From NCBI RefSeq assembly GCF_006658505.1, contig NZ_VFUZ01000018.1:1-64000 (forward strand): a DNA stretch of 64,000 nt. The letters run 5' to 3'. The notes below the pieces were generated by a model that was not told where the DNA came from, searched no databases, and saw only the letters and a list, made by a program, of their open reading frames with translations. Source of the stretch: Mesorhizobium sp. B2-4-15. Lineage in GTDB: Bacteria > Pseudomonadota > Alphaproteobacteria > Rhizobiales > Rhizobiaceae. This document shows positions 35,641-44,966 of the stretch, in pieces (position 1 is the first letter of the stretch; each line of letters begins with the position of its first letter). The position numbers and the translations under genes are program-made.

Positions 35641-38600
35641 ATGGCAATGCGCGCGGCTCGTGGTCTGTCGATTCTCATCCTTCTCCTTTTTGCCTTGGGC
35701 ACTGTCGCGCAAGCGGCCGAGGCGCGAAAAATCGCAACAACGGACAATTCCGACTATTTCGGTTTCGACCTCCGATCCGACCAGAACGTCACGCTCGACC
35801 AGTGCAAGACGACCTGCCTCGGCGATCCGGCCTGCCGTGCCTTCACCTACAACACCAAGGCCAAATGGTGCTTCCTCAAATCCGACTACAACCAGCTGAA
35901 GCCTTTCAATGGCGCGGTTGCGGGCAAGATCGTCAACATCGACGGCGACCCCGATATCGGCGCGCCGCCGGAGCTTGCCTTCTTCCCCAACTGGATGGCC
36001 GACCAGGCCCAGCAATACCGCAACAAGCTGCTCGGCCCCGCCTTTGACAAGCCGACCGAAGGCATGGCCGCACTGACCAATGCCGCCGAGCAGGCCGTGC
36101 TGACCGGCGACCATCGCTCCGCCATGCAGAAATACGAGGCCGCGGTCTCGGTGATGCCCGACGACGGCCAGCTCTGGCTCAACCTGGCGCGCGAAACGCT
36201 GGCCGTGCAGCCCGCCGCCAACACATCCGAAGCCTCCACTTTGCCGACAAACGGCACGTCGGCGGCCTTCAACGCCTACAAGCTGCTGCGCACCACCCGG
36301 ACGCGCGCCGATGTACTGGCGCTGCTCGGCGCCGGTCTTGACAAGCGCGATCTCTACCGGCCGGCCTTGCAGGCCTATGAGGCCAGCCTTGCGCTGGTGA
36401 GTTCGCCTTCCGTCCAGGCTGACTATGCCGATCTCAAGGCCCGCAAGGGTTTCCGCGTCATCGACCACAGCGTCGACGCCGATACCAGTGCGCCGCGTAT
36501 CTGCGCGCAATTTTCCGAGGATCTGGTCAAGACCGGCGTCGACTACGCGCAATTCGTGACCGTCGACAATGCGCCGCCCAAGGGCGTCGAGGCCAAGAAC
36601 AAACAGATCTGCGTCGAAGGTCTCGAACACGGCCAGCATTACGACGTCACCTTCCGCGCCGGTCTGCCGGCGGCGATCGGCGAAGTGACCGCCGCTCCCA
36701 CGGTGCTGTCGATCTATGTACAGGACCGCGCGCCGTCCGCCCGCTTCACCGGCGACAGCTTCGTGCTGCCGGCCGGCGCGCGCCGCGGCATTCCGGTCGT
36801 CACCGTCAACATGAACGCCGCGGAAATGAAGCTCTACCGCATCGGCGACCGTTCGCTGGCGCAGCTTCTGTCGGGCTACCAGTTCCTGCACCAGCTCGAC
36901 GGCTATGACATCTCCAACATTTCCGAGCAGATGGGCGCGCCGGTCTGGCATGGCCAGCTCGATATCGTCAACGACCTCAACAAGGAGGTCACCACCTCGT
37001 TCCCGGTCGACGAAGCCCTGCCGCAGCGCAAGCCCGGCGTCTATGTGCTGACCGCGCGGGCGGTCAACGACAAGAGCGACAGCTACAATTCGATGGCCAC
37101 GCAGTGGTTCGTCGTCTCCGACATCGGCCTGTCCACCTATACCGGTCAGGACGGTCTCAACGTCTTTGCCCGGTCGCTGGGCTCGGCCAAGCCGATTGCC
37201 GGCGCAGAACTGACACTGGTTGCCAGGAACAACGAGGTTCTCGGCACCGCGACGTCCGATGCCGACGGTCACGCGGTGTTCAATCCCGGCTTGACGCGCG
37301 GCGACGGCGGCATGGTGCCGGCCGTGCTGATGGCCAAGCAGGGCGACAATGATTTCGTCTTCCTCGACATGTCCAAGGCAGGCTTCGACCTGTCCGACCG
37401 TGGCGTCACCGGGCGCGCGGCACCCGGCGCGCTGGATGTCTATGCCTGGACCGAACGCGGCATCTACCGCGCCGGCGAGGATGTTCATGTCGCCGCCCTT
37501 GCCCGCGACGGCGCCGCCAATGCGGTCGAGAACCTGCCGCTGACCTTCATCTTCTCGCGCCCCGATGGCGTCGAGGACCGCCGCATCGTCAGCGACGGCG
37601 CCTCGGCCGGCGGTCGCGCCGTCGACTTGCCGTTGGAACCCAACGCGATGCGCGGCACCTGGTCGGTGTCGATCCACACCGATCCCAAGCAGCCGGCGGT
37701 GGCCAGCCAGATGTTCCTGGTCGAGGATTTCGTACCGGATCGCATCGAATTCGACATGAAGGCCGACAAGCAGGAAATCGCGCGAGGCGAAACCGCCAAC
37801 ATCAACATTGACGGCCGCTTCCTCTATGGCGCACCGGCGGCGGGCCTGGCACTGGAAGGCGAGTTGACGCTGTCGACGTCGCGCGACTGGGACCGCTTCC
37901 CCAACTTCTCCTTCGGCCTCGCCGACGAGCAGTCGGCCGAACCCACGGTCACGCCGCTCACCAATCTGCCGGTGGTTGGCGATGACGGCAAGGCGACCTT
38001 CCCGATCTCCGTCGATCAACTGCCGTCGACCACCAAGCTGGTCGACGGCAAGGTGACGGTGCGCATGCGCGAAACCGGAGGGCGCGCCATCGAGCGCTCG
38101 CTCAATATCGGCATCCGTCCGCAGGGCCACATGATCGGCATTCGCCCGGATTTCGCCGACAATGAAGTGCCGCAGGGCGGCACGGCCAAATTCAGCCTGA
38201 TCGCCGTCGATCCGGACGGCAATCGCGAGGCGCTGAAAGGCGCGCAGTGGACGCTGGTCAAGGTCGAGCGCAATTACCAGTGGTACCGTTCCAACAATTC
38301 GTGGAGCTACGAGCCGGTCACCTTCACCAAGTCGATCGCCAACGGCCAGATCGACCTCGGCGCCGATGGCGACGCCACCGTCTCCGTGCCGGTCGACTGG
38401 GGCCAGTACCGGCTCGAGGTCGAAACCTCGGACCCCGAGGGGCCGGCGACCAGCTATGAGTTCGACGCCGGCTGGTATGTCGCCTCGACCACGACCGAAA
38501 CGCCTGACGGCCTGGAGATCGCTCTCGACAAGGAAAACTATGCCGCGGGCGAAGTGGCCAGGCTGAAGGTCTCGCCGCATTTTGCCGGCGAGCTTCTGAT

Positions 38601-41121
38601 CAATATCGGTTCCGACAAGCTGTTGAAGACCATCACGGCGACCGTGCCCGCTGGCGGCAGCACCGTCGACATCCCGGTTGGCGACGACTGGGGTGCCGGC
38701 GCCTATGTCACGGCTACCCTATTCCGGCCGGGCGACGCGCAGGAAACGCGCATGCCGGCCCGCGCCATTGGCGTGAAATGGCTGAAGGTCGACCCAGGCG
38801 CCAAGAAGCTCGCCGTCACGCTGACGCCGCCCGACAAGACCATGCCGCGCCGGCAGCTGTCGATCCCGGTTTCCGTGGCCGGCGTAAAGCCGGGCGGCAA
38901 CGCCTATGTCATGGTCGCCGCCGTCGATGTCGGCATCCTCAACCTGACCAACTACAAGGCGCCGGACCCTGAGAACTGGTTCTTCGGCCAGCGCATGCTG
39001 GGCATGGAGATCCGCGACATCTATGGCCGCCTTATCGACGGCTCATTGGGCACCACCGGCAAGCTGCGGACCGGCGGTGACGGCGCCAACATGAAGACGC
39101 AAGGGAGCCCGCCCACGGAAAAGCTGGTCGCCTTCTTCTCCGGCCCGGTCCAGCTCGATGCCGACGGCAAGGCGCGGATCGACTTCGACATCCCGCAGTT
39201 CAACGGCACCGTGCGCGTCATGGCTGTCGCCTGGAACAAGGATGCGGTCGGTCATGCCCAGTCGGATGTGATCGTGCGCGATCCCATCGTGATCACCGCC
39301 GGCCTGCCGCGCTTCCTGGCACCCGGGGACAACGCCGTCATGCGGCTCGACGTGGCTGACACCGACGGCCCTGCCGGCGACTACGCGCTGTCGATCGACA
39401 CCACCGGCGACCTTTCGACGGGTGACAAGCCCGTGACCCAGAAGCTGACGCTCGCCCAGGGCAAGCGCCAGACGCTGACCGTGCCGTTGATCGCAAGGAC
39501 GGCGGGCAATGCCTCGCTCACCATCAAGCTGGCGCACGCCGACGGCACCAAGGTCGAGCAGACGCTCTATGTGCCGGTGCGCCCGGCGCAATTGCCGGTC
39601 ACCACGCGCCTTGTCGTCGACCTCAAGGGCAATGGCGGTGCGCTGCGCGTCGACAAGGAACTCTTGGCGGCGAGCCTGCTTGACGGCGCTTCGGTCAGCG
39701 TCGGTGTTTCGCAAGCAGCAGCCTTCGACGTGCCCTCGCTCTTGATGACGCTCGACCGCTATCCCTATGGCTGCGCCGAGCAGACGACCAGCCGCGCCAT
39801 GCCGCTCCTTTACGTCAACGAAATGGCATCCGGCATCGGCATGGAAAGCGATCCCGATCTGCATGGCCGCGTCCAGGATGCCATCTACAAGGTCCTGAGC
39901 TACCAATCCTCGAGCGGCAGCTTCGGACTGTGGGGTCCGGGATCAGGCGACCTGTGGCTCGACGCCTATGTCAGCGAGTTCCTGACCCGGGCGCGTGAGC
40001 AGAAATACGACGTGCCTCCCCAAGCCATGAACCAGGCGCTGAACAACCTGCAGAACTCGCTCGGCTACGACCAGAGCGTACAGGACCGCGGCAGCGAGAT
40101 CGCCTACGCCCTCTATGTTCTGGCCCGTAACAAGAAGGCCTCGATCGGCGACCTGCGTTACTATGCCGATACCCAGCTGGAAGCCTTCTCGAGCCCGATG
40201 GCCGTCGCCCAGCTGGCGGCGAGCCTGGCGCTCTACGGCGACACACAGCGCTCGGAGGCGACGTTCAAGACCGCGCTGCGGCTCGCCAAGTCGAGCACCG
40301 ACTACGACTGGTACCGCTCCGACTATGGCTCGGCGCTGCGTGACGGCGCTGCGATGCTGGCGCTGGCGGCGGAATCGAAGCCGGTGTCGACGATCGTACC
40401 AGAGCTGGTCAAGCTGGTGACCAGGGAACGCGCCGAAGCCCGCTGGACCAGCACCCAGGACGATTCCTGGATGCTGCTGGCGGCTCGGGCGCTGAAGGAG
40501 GGGAACGATTCGATCACGCTGACCGTCAATGGCGCGCCACATTCCGGCGGCTATTCCAACCAGGTCAACGGCGCCGACCTCGTCGACAGCCCGCTCGAAA
40601 TCGCCAACACCGGCAAAGCCCCGCTGCAGGCCGTCGTCACCACCGTGGCGTCGCCGGTTCAGCCCTTGCCGGCCGGCGGCGAAGGCTTCACCATCGCGCG
40701 CACCTACTACAAGCTCGACGGCACCGAAGCCAATGTGACGGAGGCGACCCAGAACGAGCGCTATGTCGTCGTGCTCAAGGTCACCGAGCAGAACAGCTGG
40801 CCCTCGCGCCTGCTGGTCACGGACCTTCTGCCCGCCGGCTTCGAGATCGACAATCCCGGCCTGGTCTCGAGCGCGCAATTGACGAACTTCTCCTGGCTGG
40901 CACAGACCGACGCCGCGCATCTCGAATTCCGCGACGACCGTTTCGTCGCGGCTTTCAACCCGGCCGACGGCGACCACGACCACAATCTGACGCTCGCCTA
41001 TGTCGTGCGTGCCGTGACGCCGGGCACCTACGCCCATCCCGCGGCAACGGTGGAGGACATGTACCGGCCGCAATATTCGGCGCGCACCGCCACCGGCATG
41101 ATGGAGATCAAGGCGCCGTAA
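35641..41121 (+). CDS. Bacterial alpha-2-macroglobulin with N-terminal PAN/Apple-like domain
   Basis: The 1826-residue exported protein is a YfhM-type macroglobulin, thought to trap foreign proteases in the periplasm. The signal peptide is at 1-26 with no lipobox, unlike the E. coli lipoprotein. Residues about 50-80 carry Cys55, Cys59, Cys65 and Cys77 in a PAN/Apple-like pattern. The MG domains follow, then the intact thioester Cys1378-Ala-Glu-Gln1381 in YPYGCAEQTTSRAMP. A GGAGGG lies 6 bp before the ATG. It is followed by pbpC, the usual partner, so cell-wall repair and protease defence are probably combined. Confidence 0.93.
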   Translation: MAMRAARGLSILILLLFALGTVAQAAEARKIATTDNSDYFGFDLRSDQNVTLDQCKTTCLGDPACRAFTYNTKAKWCFLKSDYNQLKPFNGAVAGKIVNIDGDPDIGAPPELAFFPNWMADQAQQYRNKLLGPAFDKPTEGMAALTNAAEQAVLTGDHRSAMQKYEAAVSVMPDDGQLWLNLARETLAVQPAANTSEASTLPTNGTSAAFNAYKLLRTTRTRADVLALLGAGLDKRDLYRPALQAYEASLALVSSPSVQADYADLKARKGFRVIDHSVDADTSAPRICAQFSEDLVKTGVDYAQFVTVDNAPPKGVEAKNKQICVEGLEHGQHYDVTFRAGLPAAIGEVTAAPTVLSIYVQDRAPSARFTGDSFVLPAGARRGIPVVTVNMNAAEMKLYRIGDRSLAQLLSGYQFLHQLDGYDISNISEQMGAPVWHGQLDIVNDLNKEVTTSFPVDEALPQRKPGVYVLTARAVNDKSDSYNSMATQWFVVSDIGLSTYTGQDGLNVFARSLGSAKPIAGAELTLVARNNEVLGTATSDADGHAVFNPGLTRGDGGMVPAVLMAKQGDNDFVFLDMSKAGFDLSDRGVTGRAAPGALDVYAWTERGIYRAGEDVHVAALARDGAANAVENLPLTFIFSRPDGVEDRRIVSDGASAGGRAVDLPLEPNAMRGTWSVSIHTDPKQPAVASQMFLVEDFVPDRIEFDMKADKQEIARGETANINIDGRFLYGAPAAGLALEGELTLSTSRDWDRFPNFSFGLADEQSAEPTVTPLTNLPVVGDDGKATFPISVDQLPSTTKLVDGKVTVRMRETGGRAIERSLNIGIRPQGHMIGIRPDFADNEVPQGGTAKFSLIAVDPDGNREALKGAQWTLVKVERNYQWYRSNNSWSYEPVTFTKSIANGQIDLGADGDATVSVPVDWGQYRLEVETSDPEGPATSYEFDAGWYVASTTTETPDGLEIALDKENYAAGEVARLKVSPHFAGELLINIGSDKLLKTITATVPAGGSTVDIPVGDDWGAGAYVTATLFRPGDAQETRMPARAIGVKWLKVDPGAKKLAVTLTPPDKTMPRRQLSIPVSVAGVKPGGNAYVMVAAVDVGILNLTNYKAPDPENWFFGQRMLGMEIRDIYGRLIDGSLGTTGKLRTGGDGANMKTQGSPPTEKLVAFFSGPVQLDADGKARIDFDIPQFNGTVRVMAVAWNKDAVGHAQSDVIVRDPIVITAGLPRFLAPGDNAVMRLDVADTDGPAGDYALSIDTTGDLSTGDKPVTQKLTLAQGKRQTLTVPLIARTAGNASLTIKLAHADGTKVEQTLYVPVRPAQLPVTTRLVVDLKGNGGALRVDKELLAASLLDGASVSVGVSQAAAFDVPSLLMTLDRYPYGCAEQTTSRAMPLLYVNEMASGIGMESDPDLHGRVQDAIYKVLSYQSSSGSFGLWGPGSGDLWLDAYVSEFLTRAREQKYDVPPQAMNQALNNLQNSLGYDQSVQDRGSEIAYALYVLARNKKASIGDLRYYADTQLEAFSSPMAVAQLAASLALYGDTQRSEATFKTALRLAKSSTDYDWYRSDYGSALRDGAAMLALAAESKPVSTIVPELVKLVTRERAEARWTSTQDDSWMLLAARALKEGNDSITLTVNGAPHSGGYSNQVNGADLVDSPLEIANTGKAPLQAVVTTVASPVQPLPAGGEGFTIARTYYKLDGTEANVTEATQNERYVVVLKVTEQNSWPSRLLVTDLLPAGFEIDNPGLVSSAQLTNFSWLAQTDAAHLEFRDDRFVAAFNPADGDHDHNLTLAYVVRAVTPGTYAHPAATVEDMYRPQYSARTATGMMEIKAP

Positions 41122-41142
41122 GGGGCCGATGAAAATGGCGAT

Positions 41143-41325
41143 GGTGCTGCCCCTCATCCGCCTACCGGCACCTTCTCCCCGTATAGTGACGGGGAGAAGG
41201 GGGCTGCCGCGGTCGCCGGCACCTGCTCTGCAACGTCGAAAATTGGCGAAAGCCTCGGCGCAGGCCTCTTTCTCCCCGTCCCTATACGGGGAGAAATGCC
41301 CGACAGGGCAATGAGGGGCGGCGCC
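41143..41325. repeat. RIME-like interspersed palindromic element, copy D (183 bp), abutting the pbpC start
   Basis: The left end is GTGCTGCCCCTCAT and the right end AATGAGGGGCGGCGCC; both hairpins are present (TTCTCCCCGTATAGTGACGG and TTTCTCCCCGTCCCTATACG). The core is in the opposite direction to copies A, B and E (ATTGGCGAAA). The element ends at 41325 and the pbpC ATG begins at 41326, so the likely ribosome-binding site GAGGGG (41313-41318) is part of the repeat. Confidence 0.9.
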
Positions 41326-43416
41326 ATGCTCTCCAGAAAATTTCTGCGTCGGGCAGCCATAACCGCAGCGTCTTGCGCCGGCTTCCTGGCACTTTCCTTG
41401 GCAGCCCTTTGGGAGCTCGACCGCGCCTTCCCGCCCCCGCTTCCTGAAAAACTCGCCGTCTCCACTGAGGTCCAGGACCGCGATGGCCAGTTGCTGCGCG
41501 CCTTCGCCACGCCGGACGGTTACTGGCGGCTCGGAACCAGCCTCGATCAGGTCGACAAGCAGTTCGTCGACATGCTGGTCACCTATGAGGACAAGCGTTT
41601 CTGGGATCATGAGGGCGTCGACGTGCTGGCGCTTGGCCGCGCCGCCGGCCAACTCGTCACCAGCGGCCACATCGTTTCCGGGGGCTCGACCCTGTCCATG
41701 CAGCTTGCCCGTCTGATCGAGCCGCGCGAAAGCCGCAGCCTCGGCTCCAAGATCAAGCAGATGCTGCGCGCCATCCAGATCGAGCGGCGGCTGTCCAAGC
41801 GCGAGATCCTCGAACGCTATCTCACCCTGGCGCCCTATGGCGGCAACCTCGAAGGCGTGCGCGCCGCTTCGCTCGCCTATTTCGGCAAGGAACCGAAGCG
41901 GCTCACCGTCTCCGAAGCCGCGCTGCTCGTCGCCCTGCCCCAATTACCGGAAAAGCGCCGGCCTGACCGCAACCTAGAGATCGCCCACGCCGCCCGCGAC
42001 CGTGTGCTGAGCCGCATGGTCTCTTCGGGCCTGATCGGCGAGCGCGAGGCGAGACGCGCAGCACTCGACGATGTGTCGGGCCTGCGCCGCACCTTGCCGG
42101 CGCTGGCGGCACATGCCTCTTTTGCGATGCTGCCCAAGGCCGTTCCCGGCCAGCCGCTCAAGCTGACGATCCGCAAAAGCGTCCAGCAGGGCCTCGAACA
42201 GGTGGCGCGCGACGCCGCCGCCAAGCTTGGGCCGCGTCTCTCCGTCGCCATGGTGCTGGCCGATTCCCGCACCGGCGACATTCTGGGCGAAGTCGGCTCG
42301 GCCAACTTCTTCGACGCCAGCCGTTCCGGCTGGATCGACATGACCAAGGTGGTACGTTCGCCCGGCTCGACGCTGAAACCGTTCATCTACGGCCTCGCCT
42401 TCGAACAGGGGCTGGTGGCGCAGGAAACGCTGATCGAGGACAGCCCCGTCGATTTCGGCGGCTACAGGCCGAAGAATTTCGACATGGGCTACCAGGGCGA
42501 TGTCTCGATCCGCCAGGCGCTGCAACTGTCGCTCAACGTGCCGGCGATCCGCGTCCTCGACGCGGTCGGTCCGGCGCGGCTGACGGCGCGGTTTCGCCAG
42601 GCGGGCGTAAATCCGATCCTGCCGGTCAACGAGGCGCCGGGCCTCGCCATCGGCCTCGGCGGCGTCGGCGTCACGCTGCGCGATCTCGTCCAGCTCTATA
42701 CGGGGCTCGCCAATGGCGGCAAGACGCACTCGCTGCGTGACGGCACCGAGCCGGCCGATGCCGAAAGCTCGACCGCCACCATTCTGAACGACCAGGCCAA
42801 CTGGCAGATCATCGACATATTGTCAGGCGTCAAGCCGCCGGAAGGCGCCTCGCAGCGCGGCATCGCCTACAAGACCGGCACCTCCTACGGCTACCGCGAC
42901 GCCTGGTCGGTCGGCTTCGATGGCCGCTATGTGCTGGGTGTCTGGGTCGGTCGTCCCGATGCTGGCGCCGTGCCAGGCCTCTCGGGCTACGTCTCGGCCG
43001 CGCCGATCTTGTTCGAGGGCTTTGTCCGATCGGGTCTCGCCACCGTCCCATTGCCCGGCAAGCCGCCCGGCTCCTTCACCCCCAGGCGCGAGGACCTGCC
43101 GGTGACGCTCGCCCGCTTCGGCGCCGGTGCGGACGGCCTGGTACAGGCGGCGCCGACCGAGCCCGCGCCGACCATCATCTTTCCGCCCAACGGCGCCCGT
43201 GTCGATCTCGGCACCAACTCGGCCGATGCCACGCCGCTGGTGCTCAAGCTGCAAGGCGGCCGCGCGCCGTTCCGCTGGCTGGCCAACGGCAAGCCGCTCA
43301 CCGGCATCGACCGCCGCCGCACGGCGACCTGGCTGCCGGACGGTGCCGGCTATTCGACGCTGACCGTGATCGACGCCGTGGGACGGGCGGCCAGCGTGAA
43401 AGTGTTTGTCCAGTGA
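41326..43416 (+). CDS. pbpC: Penicillin-binding protein 1C
   Basis: The 696-residue bifunctional enzyme is anchored by an N-terminal membrane segment. Glycosyltransferase part: Glu88 in TYEDKRFWDHEG and GGSTLSMQLARL. Transpeptidase part: Ser348-Thr-Leu-Lys351, Ser402-Leu-Asn404 and Lys516-Thr-Gly. A C-terminal BiPBP_C domain begins around 600 (IIFPPNGARVDLG). I chose the ATG at 41326 for the GAGGGG 7 bases upstream; an ATG ten codons earlier is in frame but inside the palindrome. It follows the macroglobulin gene, as in many bacteria. Confidence 0.93.
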   Translation: MLSRKFLRRAAITAASCAGFLALSLAALWELDRAFPPPLPEKLAVSTEVQDRDGQLLRAFATPDGYWRLGTSLDQVDKQFVDMLVTYEDKRFWDHEGVDVLALGRAAGQLVTSGHIVSGGSTLSMQLARLIEPRESRSLGSKIKQMLRAIQIERRLSKREILERYLTLAPYGGNLEGVRAASLAYFGKEPKRLTVSEAALLVALPQLPEKRRPDRNLEIAHAARDRVLSRMVSSGLIGEREARRAALDDVSGLRRTLPALAAHASFAMLPKAVPGQPLKLTIRKSVQQGLEQVARDAAAKLGPRLSVAMVLADSRTGDILGEVGSANFFDASRSGWIDMTKVVRSPGSTLKPFIYGLAFEQGLVAQETLIEDSPVDFGGYRPKNFDMGYQGDVSIRQALQLSLNVPAIRVLDAVGPARLTARFRQAGVNPILPVNEAPGLAIGLGGVGVTLRDLVQLYTGLANGGKTHSLRDGTEPADAESSTATILNDQANWQIIDILSGVKPPEGASQRGIAYKTGTSYGYRDAWSVGFDGRYVLGVWVGRPDAGAVPGLSGYVSAAPILFEGFVRSGLATVPLPGKPPGSFTPRREDLPVTLARFGAGADGLVQAAPTEPAPTIIFPPNGARVDLGTNSADATPLVLKLQGGRAPFRWLANGKPLTGIDRRRTATWLPDGAGYSTLTVIDAVGRAASVKVFVQ

Positions 43417-43774
43417 AAGCGTTCCTTGAACAGAATGCTCCATGCGATTCAGCGCCTTGGCTTTTGCGCGCTGACGAGCGAAACCGCGCACCATCCGCTC
43501 GAACGAACCGTTCGCGAGCCAGCGCTTCGATTTCCCGGTAACCGCCGACCAACCGGCCCGCACCAACCCTAAACGGCCTTGCCCCGGACCTGCCCATCTC
43601 TAGATAGGGGCGATGGCGGACGCTGGCTTTGCGCAGGGCGGCGGCGAGGAAAATATTTCCCGATGTCGCCAAAGGTCGTCAAAGATTTTCTTCAGAAGGG
43701 CAAAAAAGGCAACATTCATTGCATCTAAATTCTACCAATTCCGTAGACTTGGCATGGGTTCAATGGAGGCAGAA
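43417..43774. other. Intergenic region upstream of the sulfate-binding protein gene
   Basis: This 358-bp stretch has no credible gene. It holds an imperfect palindrome around 43592-43611 (GCCCATCT...AGGGGC) and, near the binding-protein start, the inverted repeat TCTAC-N7-GTAGA at 43730-43746. The latter lies 29 bp before the ATG and may be an operator for sulfur control; the regulator is not known. Confidence 0.45.
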
Positions 43775-44800
43775 ATGACCAAACCTCATTTCATGAAACT
43801 GCTCGGCGCGCTGATCGCCACATCTGTCCAGTTCGGCACGCTCGGTTTCGCGTTTGCCGACACCACCATTCTCAACGTGTCCTACGATCCGACACGCGAG
43901 TTGTACAAAGCCTATGACGAGGCCTTCACGGCGCACTGGAAGGCCGAGACCGGCGAGACGGTGACCATCCAGCAGTCGCATGGCGGATCGGGCGCTCAGG
44001 CCCGTGCCGTAATCGATGGCCTCGACGCCGATGTGGTGACGCTGGCGCTCGAAGGCGACATAAACGCCATCGTCTCGAAGACACAGAAGATCAATCCAGA
44101 CTGGCGTACGAAATTCGAAAACAATTCAGCGCCTTACACTTCGACCATCATCTTCCTGGTCCGCAAGGGCAATCCCAAGGGCATTCATGACTGGAGCGAC
44201 CTCGTCAAGGACGGCGTCCAGGTGATCACGCCGAACCCCAAGACCTCCGGCGGCGCGCGCTGGAATTATCTGGCCGCCTGGGCCTACGCCAAAGCCAATG
44301 ATGGCGGCGACGAAGCCAAGACCAAGGAATTCGTCGGCAAGCTCTACGCCAACGCCCCGGTGCTCGATACGGGCGCGCGCGGCTCGACGGTGACCTTCGC
44401 GCGGAAAGGGCTCGGCGATGTGCTGATCGCCTGGGAAAACGAGGCCTATCTGGCACTCGACGAGTTCGGCGCCGACAATTTCGACATCGTCTATCCGCCG
44501 ACCTCGATCCTTGCCGAGCCGCCGGTTGCGGTGGTTGACGCCAATGTCGATGCCAAGGGCACGCGCAAGGTCGCTGAAGCCTATCTGGGCTGGCTCTACT
44601 CCAAGGAAGCACAGACCATCATCGCCAAGAACCACTATCGTCCCGCCAAGCCCGATCTGGTGCCAGCCGAGGATCTCGCCAAGCTGCCGCCTATCAAGCT
44701 GGTGACCATCGACGACCCGCAGTTCGGCGGCTGGAAGAAGGCACAGCCTTACCATTTCGGCGACGGTGGTATATTCGACCAGATCTATAAGCCAAAATAA
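43775..44800 (+). CDS. Sulfate ABC transporter substrate-binding protein 1
   Basis: The 341-residue periplasmic protein binds sulfate or thiosulfate. A signal peptide (KLLGALIATSVQFGTLGFAFA) is followed by the family motif LNVSYDPTRELY. Further conserved segments are QSHGGSGAQARAV, ITPNPKTSGGARWNYLAAW and the GGW near the C terminus. The ATG at 43775 has GGAGG five bases upstream, better than the three earlier ATG codons. It leads the cysTWA genes, separated from them by a 166-bp gap with a tandem repeat. Confidence 0.92.
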   Translation: MTKPHFMKLLGALIATSVQFGTLGFAFADTTILNVSYDPTRELYKAYDEAFTAHWKAETGETVTIQQSHGGSGAQARAVIDGLDADVVTLALEGDINAIVSKTQKINPDWRTKFENNSAPYTSTIIFLVRKGNPKGIHDWSDLVKDGVQVITPNPKTSGGARWNYLAAWAYAKANDGGDEAKTKEFVGKLYANAPVLDTGARGSTVTFARKGLGDVLIAWENEAYLALDEFGADNFDIVYPPTSILAEPPVAVVDANVDAKGTRKVAEAYLGWLYSKEAQTIIAKNHYRPAKPDLVPAEDLAKLPPIKLVTIDDPQFGGWKKAQPYHFGDGGIFDQIYKPK

Positions 44801-44859
44801 GGCCGCGATGGCGAGAGGGGAAGTCCGGCAGGCTCGCCTCTCTCAAGCGGTGAAAGTCT

Positions 44860-44936
44860 GGTCCGCAATCCGCCCGGTCCGCAATCCGCCCGGTCCGCAA
44901 TCTGCCCGGTCCGCAATCTGCCCGGTCCGCAATCTG
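44860..44936. repeat. 16-bp tandem repeat array, about 4.8 copies
   Basis: The unit is GGTCCGCAATCYGCCC. Copies one and two have C at the variable position and three to five have T. Copies start at 44860, 44876, 44892, 44908 and 44924 (partial). It lies between the sulfate-binding protein gene and cysT, 30 bp before the cysT ATG, so copy-number change could alter transport gene expression. Confidence 0.9.
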
Positions 44937-44966
44937 GTTGACTAAAAAGGGACGATCCAGAATTCC

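Noticed and set aside
35374..38580. A 1068-codon open frame on the minus strand opposite the macroglobulin gene
   Set aside because: It lies antisense to a protein with clear domains and thioester motif, has low-complexity R/G/A/H-rich composition and no recognisable motif. Such shadows are expected in GC-rich genes.
44860..44936. CRISPR-like array
   Set aside because: The units are contiguous 16-bp repeats with no spacers; it is a simple tandem repeat, not a CRISPR array.
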